Assembly (NCBI GenBank): GCA_025960445.1
Contig: JAICIT010000108.1
Span: 1 to 7,562 of the forward strand
Reading direction: 5' to 3'
Length of the DNA stretch: 7,562 nucleotides
DNA from: Bradyrhizobium sp.
Lineage (GTDB): Bacteria > Pseudomonadota > Alphaproteobacteria > Rhizobiales > Xanthobacteraceae
Below, one piece after another: positions 7,251 to 7,562 of this stretch. The stretch's first letter is position 1, and the number at the start of each line of letters is the position of its first letter. The position numbers were made by a program, and so were the translations under genes. The notes under the pieces were generated by a model, which saw only the letters and a list, made by a program, of their open reading frames with translations, was not told the origin of the DNA and searched no databases.

Positions 7251-7562
7251 ATGCGTGAGGCTTCTGAACACGCCCGCCGGTTCCCACCGGAATACCGTCC
7301 GCCGGCACCCAAGCCGCAGGCGCACCTGCTCCGGCCACTCGCACTTATTCGCACCTTGAAGCGCAACCCGCTGGAATGCTGGGCCGCCGCCCATTTCGAG
7401 CAGCCGATCGTCTCCGGCGGCCTGCCGATCGGGCATGTACTGTTGGTCCACGAACCGCGGGCCATCCGTCACGTATTGTTGGACAATGCCGCGAACTATC
7501 GGAAGGACCACCTGCAACGCCGGGTGCTTTCGGCAGGACTCAACGACGGGCTATTGAGCGCG
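7251..7562 (+). CDS. Second cytochrome P450, N-terminal fragment cut by window edge
   Basis: The first 104 codons of a P450 unlike the complete one in this window. After a Pro-rich start (FPPEYRPPAPKP, 11-22) it reads NPLECWAAAHFEQPIV (39-54), then the beta-1 strands GGLPIGHVLLVHEP (56-69), the B-helix AIRHVLLDNAANYRKD (71-86) and the approach to the C-helix, GLNDGLLSA, at the edge. A residue run of the EGxxWRxxRR type should follow outside the window. The pattern resembles longer bacterial P450s (about 450 residues) similar to the CYP4/CYP102 heme domains more than the 410-residue type; this is inference from a fragment, because the heme Cys lies beyond the edge. No membrane anchor is seen. 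The start at 7251 has AGGA 8 bases upstream; an in-frame ATG at 7242 (adding MGC) is the alternative. It is transcribed divergently from the small hypothetical gene. Confidence 0.8.
   Translation, partial: MREASEHARRFPPEYRPPAPKPQAHLLRPLALIRTLKRNPLECWAAAHFEQPIVSGGLPIGHVLLVHEPRAIRHVLLDNAANYRKDHLQRRVLSAGLNDGLLSA

Noticed and set aside
7094..7517. Minus-strand frames at 7094-7465 and 7224-7517
   Set aside because: They lie antisense to the P450 N-terminus, which reads clearly on the plus strand.

Overview
The window looks like chromosomal DNA of a GC-rich alphaproteobacterium, most likely Bradyrhizobium, Rhodopseudomonas or a close relative. This rests on base composition, codon use and family resemblance of the AsmA-like protein, the small hypothetical protein and the two P450s; no database search was possible. 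About 90% of the window is coding, and I see no rRNA, tRNA, CRISPR array, transposase or phage gene.

Layout from left to right. Bases 1-3640 (minus strand) hold most of a very large AsmA-family envelope protein gene. It starts with GTG at 3640 and runs off the left edge without a stop. A 175-base gap rich in inverted repeats follows. Next, still on the minus strand, are a complete soluble cytochrome P450 (3816-5048), a 12-membrane-segment major facilitator transporter (5141-6451, perhaps starting at 6427) and a 109-residue protein of unknown function (6691-7020). A 230-base divergent intergenic region follows, and from 7251 the plus strand carries the first 104 codons of a second, different P450 that runs off the right edge.

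How the genes may work together. The transporter and the first P450 lie on the same strand only 97 bases apart and could be co-transcribed. The transporter resembles the carboxylate/oxalate-formate-type MFS branch, so import of a small organic acid followed by P450 hydroxylation is a reasonable but unproven idea. No ferredoxin or reductase is in the window, so electrons must come from elsewhere. The AsmA protein is probably an independent housekeeping unit with its own promoter candidate and a structured leader.

Nothing here is a clearly new system. The points most worth a second look are the two unlike P450s about 2.2 kb apart flanking a transporter and a small unknown gene, the interleaved inverted repeats in the divergent promoter region, the 12-bp palindrome upstream of the first P450, and the alternative hairpins in the asmA leader.
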